64,000 nucleotides of DNA, taken from NCBI RefSeq assembly GCF_020176695.1, contig NZ_JAIWIA010000018.1, positions 159,334-223,333 of the forward strand. Reading direction: 5' to 3'. Both the position numbers and the translations under genes were made by a program. Positions 61,569-64,000 of the stretch are shown here, piece after piece (the first letter of the stretch is position 1; each line of letters begins with the position of its first letter). The notes under the pieces were generated by a model. It saw only the letters and a list, made by a program, of their open reading frames with translations. It ran no database searches and was not told the DNA's origin. Source of the DNA: Massilia sp. MS-15. Lineage in GTDB: Bacteria > Pseudomonadota > Gammaproteobacteria > Burkholderiales > Burkholderiaceae_D.

Positions 61569-61655
61569 GATTGAAGCCGGCTTTCTTATTATGACCTAGT
61601 GTACCGTCAAGAATCCGTAGGGCAAGACTTTTGTGACAAGAGTGCGCGTCTTTTT

Positions 61656-62924
<1,269 letters not shown>

Positions 62925-62960
62925 GGGGCAGGAGTGAGAGTGACTCGGCTAATAAGTTGC

Positions 62961-62986
62961 TGGAATATAACGCTGGAATATAACGC
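62961..62986 (-). repeat. Perfect 13-bp tandem repeat upstream of clpX
   Basis: TGGAATATAACGC occurs twice back-to-back (62961-62973 and 62974-62986). On the minus strand each carries GTTATATTCC, so the region could present two -10-like elements about 13 bp apart, 37-62 bp before the clpX start. Confidence 0.7.
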
Positions 62987-63040
62987 TAATAGGGGCACGC
63001 AACAAGTGCGCACACGGACATGCTACCCGAAATAAAAACG

Positions 63041-63076
63041 AAACGCCCGAACGTGCATGCGCCCGGGCGTTTTTTG
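63041..63076. terminator. Hairpin between clpP and clpX
   Basis: AACGCCCG (63042-63049) pairs with CGGGCGTT (63064-63071), with T's on the right and an A-rich left flank (T-rich on the minus strand). It may end some clpP transcripts before clpX. Confidence 0.6.
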
Positions 63077-63107
63077 GCAACACCTGCAGGGTGTCGCAAG
63101 GCGCTAT

Positions 63108-63725
63108 TTAGGCGCGGTTGGTCAGCACGCGGTCGATCATACCGTATTCAACCGCTTCTTCCGCGGACATGAAGCGGTCGCGGTCGGTGTCGCGGTGGAT
63201 CTGCTCGATGCTCTGGCCGGTGTTGTCAGCCATGATGCGCGCCAGGCGCTCGCGCAGGTACAGGATTTCCTTGGCCTGGATCTCGATGTCCGAGGCCATG
63301 CCCTGCGAACCGCCGGAGGGCTGGTGGATCATCACGCGCGAGTTCGGCAGCGAGAAGCGCTTGCCCTTGGCGCCGGCGGCCAGCAGGAAGGCGCCCATCG
63401 AGGCGGCCAGGCCGGTGCACAGGGTCGAGACGTCCGGCTTGATGAAGTTCATCGTGTCGAAGATCGCCAGGCCCGCCGAGACGGAACCGCCCGGCGAGTT
63501 GATGTACAGCGAGATGTCCTTGTCCGGATTTTCGCTTTCCAGGAACAGCAACTGGGCCACGATCAGGTTGGCCATCTGGTCGTTGACAGGGCCGACCAGG
63601 AAAATCACGCGCTCCTTGAGGAGGCGCGAATAGATGTCATAGGCGCGCTCGCCGCGGCCGCTTTGCTCGACCACCATCGGCACGAGGCCGAGTGCCTGGG
63701 TATCCAATGCGGGATTACGAATCAT
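63108..63725 (-). CDS. clpP: ATP-dependent Clp protease proteolytic subunit
   Basis: 205 residues. Catalytic triad visible: Ser109 in '[13 protein letters not shown]', His134 in '[12 protein letters not shown]', and the family Asp in 'HRDTDRD'. The '[19 protein letters not shown]' handle is intact. ClpP forms the barrel degraded-substrate chamber with ClpX. Upstream on the minus strand is CCCCTATTT, a heat-shock-like -10, but without a convincing -35. The palindromic element separates it from tig. Confidence 0.98.
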   Translation of the reverse strand: MIRNPALDTQALGLVPMVVEQSGRGERAYDIYSRLLKERVIFLVGPVNDQMANLIVAQLLFLESENPDKDISLYINSPGGSVSAGLAIFDTMNFIKPDVSTLCTGLAASMGAFLLAAGAKGKRFSLPNSRVMIHQPSGGSQGMASDIEIQAKEILYLRERLARIMADNTGQSIEQIHRDTDRDRFMSAEEAVEYGMIDRVLTNRA

Positions 63726-63796
63726 ACCTGTCTCGTTCCTTGTAAATAGGGGTTCAGAAACCCAATCTTAGCAGACGTATGCGGTTCACACAGACA

Positions 63797-63910
63797 CGTA
63801 GGGTGGGCAGCTCCGCTGCCCACGCGGTGATCGCCGTCGGCACCATCATCGTGCACGATGATCTTGCTCCCGACTATCACCGCGTGGGCGGGAGACCCGC
63901 CCACCCAACG
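63797..63910. repeat. Palindromic dispersed element, copy 2
   Basis: 114 bp with the same left end CGTAGGGTGGGC as copy 1 and right end GCCCACCCAACG (one mismatch). Arms GTGGGCAGCTCCGCTGCCCAC and GGGCGGGAGACCCGCCC are hairpins, and inner halves CGCGGTGATCG / CGACTATCACCGCG pair, with ATCATCGTGCACGATGAT at the centre. It lies in the tig-clpP intergenic space and may affect readthrough. Confidence 0.8.
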
Positions 63911-63944
63911 ATACAAGCCCGCTGTCCTCGCAGACCAGCAAATC

Positions 63945-64000
63945 TTAGCCCTGCGGATTGCCGCCCATCAGTTCATCGAAAGCGATCGCCTTGCTGCTGA
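63945..64000 (-). CDS. tig: Trigger factor, last 17 codons (rest outside window)
   Basis: The minus-strand frame entering from the window edge reads SSKAIAFDELMGGNPQG and stops (TAA at 63947-63945). This ending, in front of clpP-clpX-lon, is the C-terminus of trigger factor, the ribosome-associated chaperone. Identification relies on the tail and the conserved tig-clpP-clpX order. Confidence 0.88.
   Translation of the reverse strand, partial: SSKAIAFDELMGGNPQG

Larger units (their letters stand above)
61384..61655. other. lon-clpX intergenic region
   Basis: 272 bp, AT-richer than its surroundings. It holds the lon promoter candidate (61412-61440) and a hairpin ending the clpX transcript (61528-61567). 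No gene seen. Confidence 0.6.

Noticed and set aside
63726..63790. Heat-shock promoter for clpP
   Set aside because: CCCCTATTT fits a -10, but the -35 region at 13-15 bp spacing does not resemble CTTGAAA. It is therefore not listed as a promoter.

Overview
The window is about 64 kb of very GC-rich (roughly two-thirds G+C) chromosomal DNA from a betaproteobacterium, most likely an Oxalobacteraceae member close to Massilia, Duganella or Janthinobacterium. This rests on gene content and order: tig-clpP-clpX-lon-hupB-tRNA-Asp-ppiD on one strand, ygfZ divergent from mltG-tmk-holB-pilZ-tatD, small proteins typical of this family (DUF6139 and DUF4936 types), a PEP-CTERM protein with a sigma-54-like promoter, and two copies of a GTGGGC-type palindromic element. 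Almost everything is chromosomal housekeeping. I see no prophage, plasmid, CRISPR array or insertion sequence.

Layout. 1-7.75 kb: the 3' part of a giant secreted repeat protein with 13 Ig-like repeats, RTX calcium-binding repeats and DUF4214 domains. 7.9-14.5 kb: rlhA (rRNA hydroxylation), an orphan Bug-type solute-binding protein, wrbA, lpxO, two small proteins and a PRMT-like methyltransferase. 14.6-19.7 kb (minus): a compact run mltG-tmk-holB-pilZ-GNAT-tatD-ankyrin with several overlapping stop/start codons. 19.8-21.9 kb (plus): ygfZ, a DUF4936-type gene and an NRDE gene. 21.9-32.5 kb: acyl-CoA and lipid metabolism, comprising two SDRs with a Dabb protein, an MHS transporter, a FadB-type multifunctional enzyme and an acyl-CoA synthetase. 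An unusual primase-like protein and the PEP-CTERM protein are interspersed. 32.7-37.4 kb (plus): selO-msrB-yciB-bolA and two tandem periplasmic parvulins, a protein-repair and redox group. 37.5-46.6 kb: two disordered small proteins, the first palindromic element, purL, an atypical receiver-TPR protein, and a membrane protein with a zinc-ribbon protein. 46.7-56.1 kb: cupin, alpha/beta hydrolase, fused 5-oxoprolinase, nnr, orphan YbbA-like ABC ATPase, tesA, mnmH. 56.2-64 kb (minus): the proteostasis block ppiD, two identical tRNA-Asp genes, hupB, lon, clpX, clpP and the last codons of tig, with the second palindromic element between tig and clpP.

The genes fit together around a few themes. Protein quality control is the strongest: Tig, ClpXP, Lon, PpiD and two more parvulins, with a recognisable heat-shock-type promoter ahead of lon. 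Redox repair is represented by SelO, MsrB, WrbA, YgfZ and BolA, and acyl-CoA catabolism by the 22-32 kb region. Two imperfect copies of a 14-bp palindrome lie upstream of the FadB-type gene and of the Dabb-SDR-SDR operon, which suggests a shared repressor. The least explained items are the PRMT-like methyltransferase, the degenerate primase/LigD-polymerase-like protein, the receiver with Glu at the phospho-acceptor site, and the membrane/zinc-ribbon pair at 44-46.6 kb.
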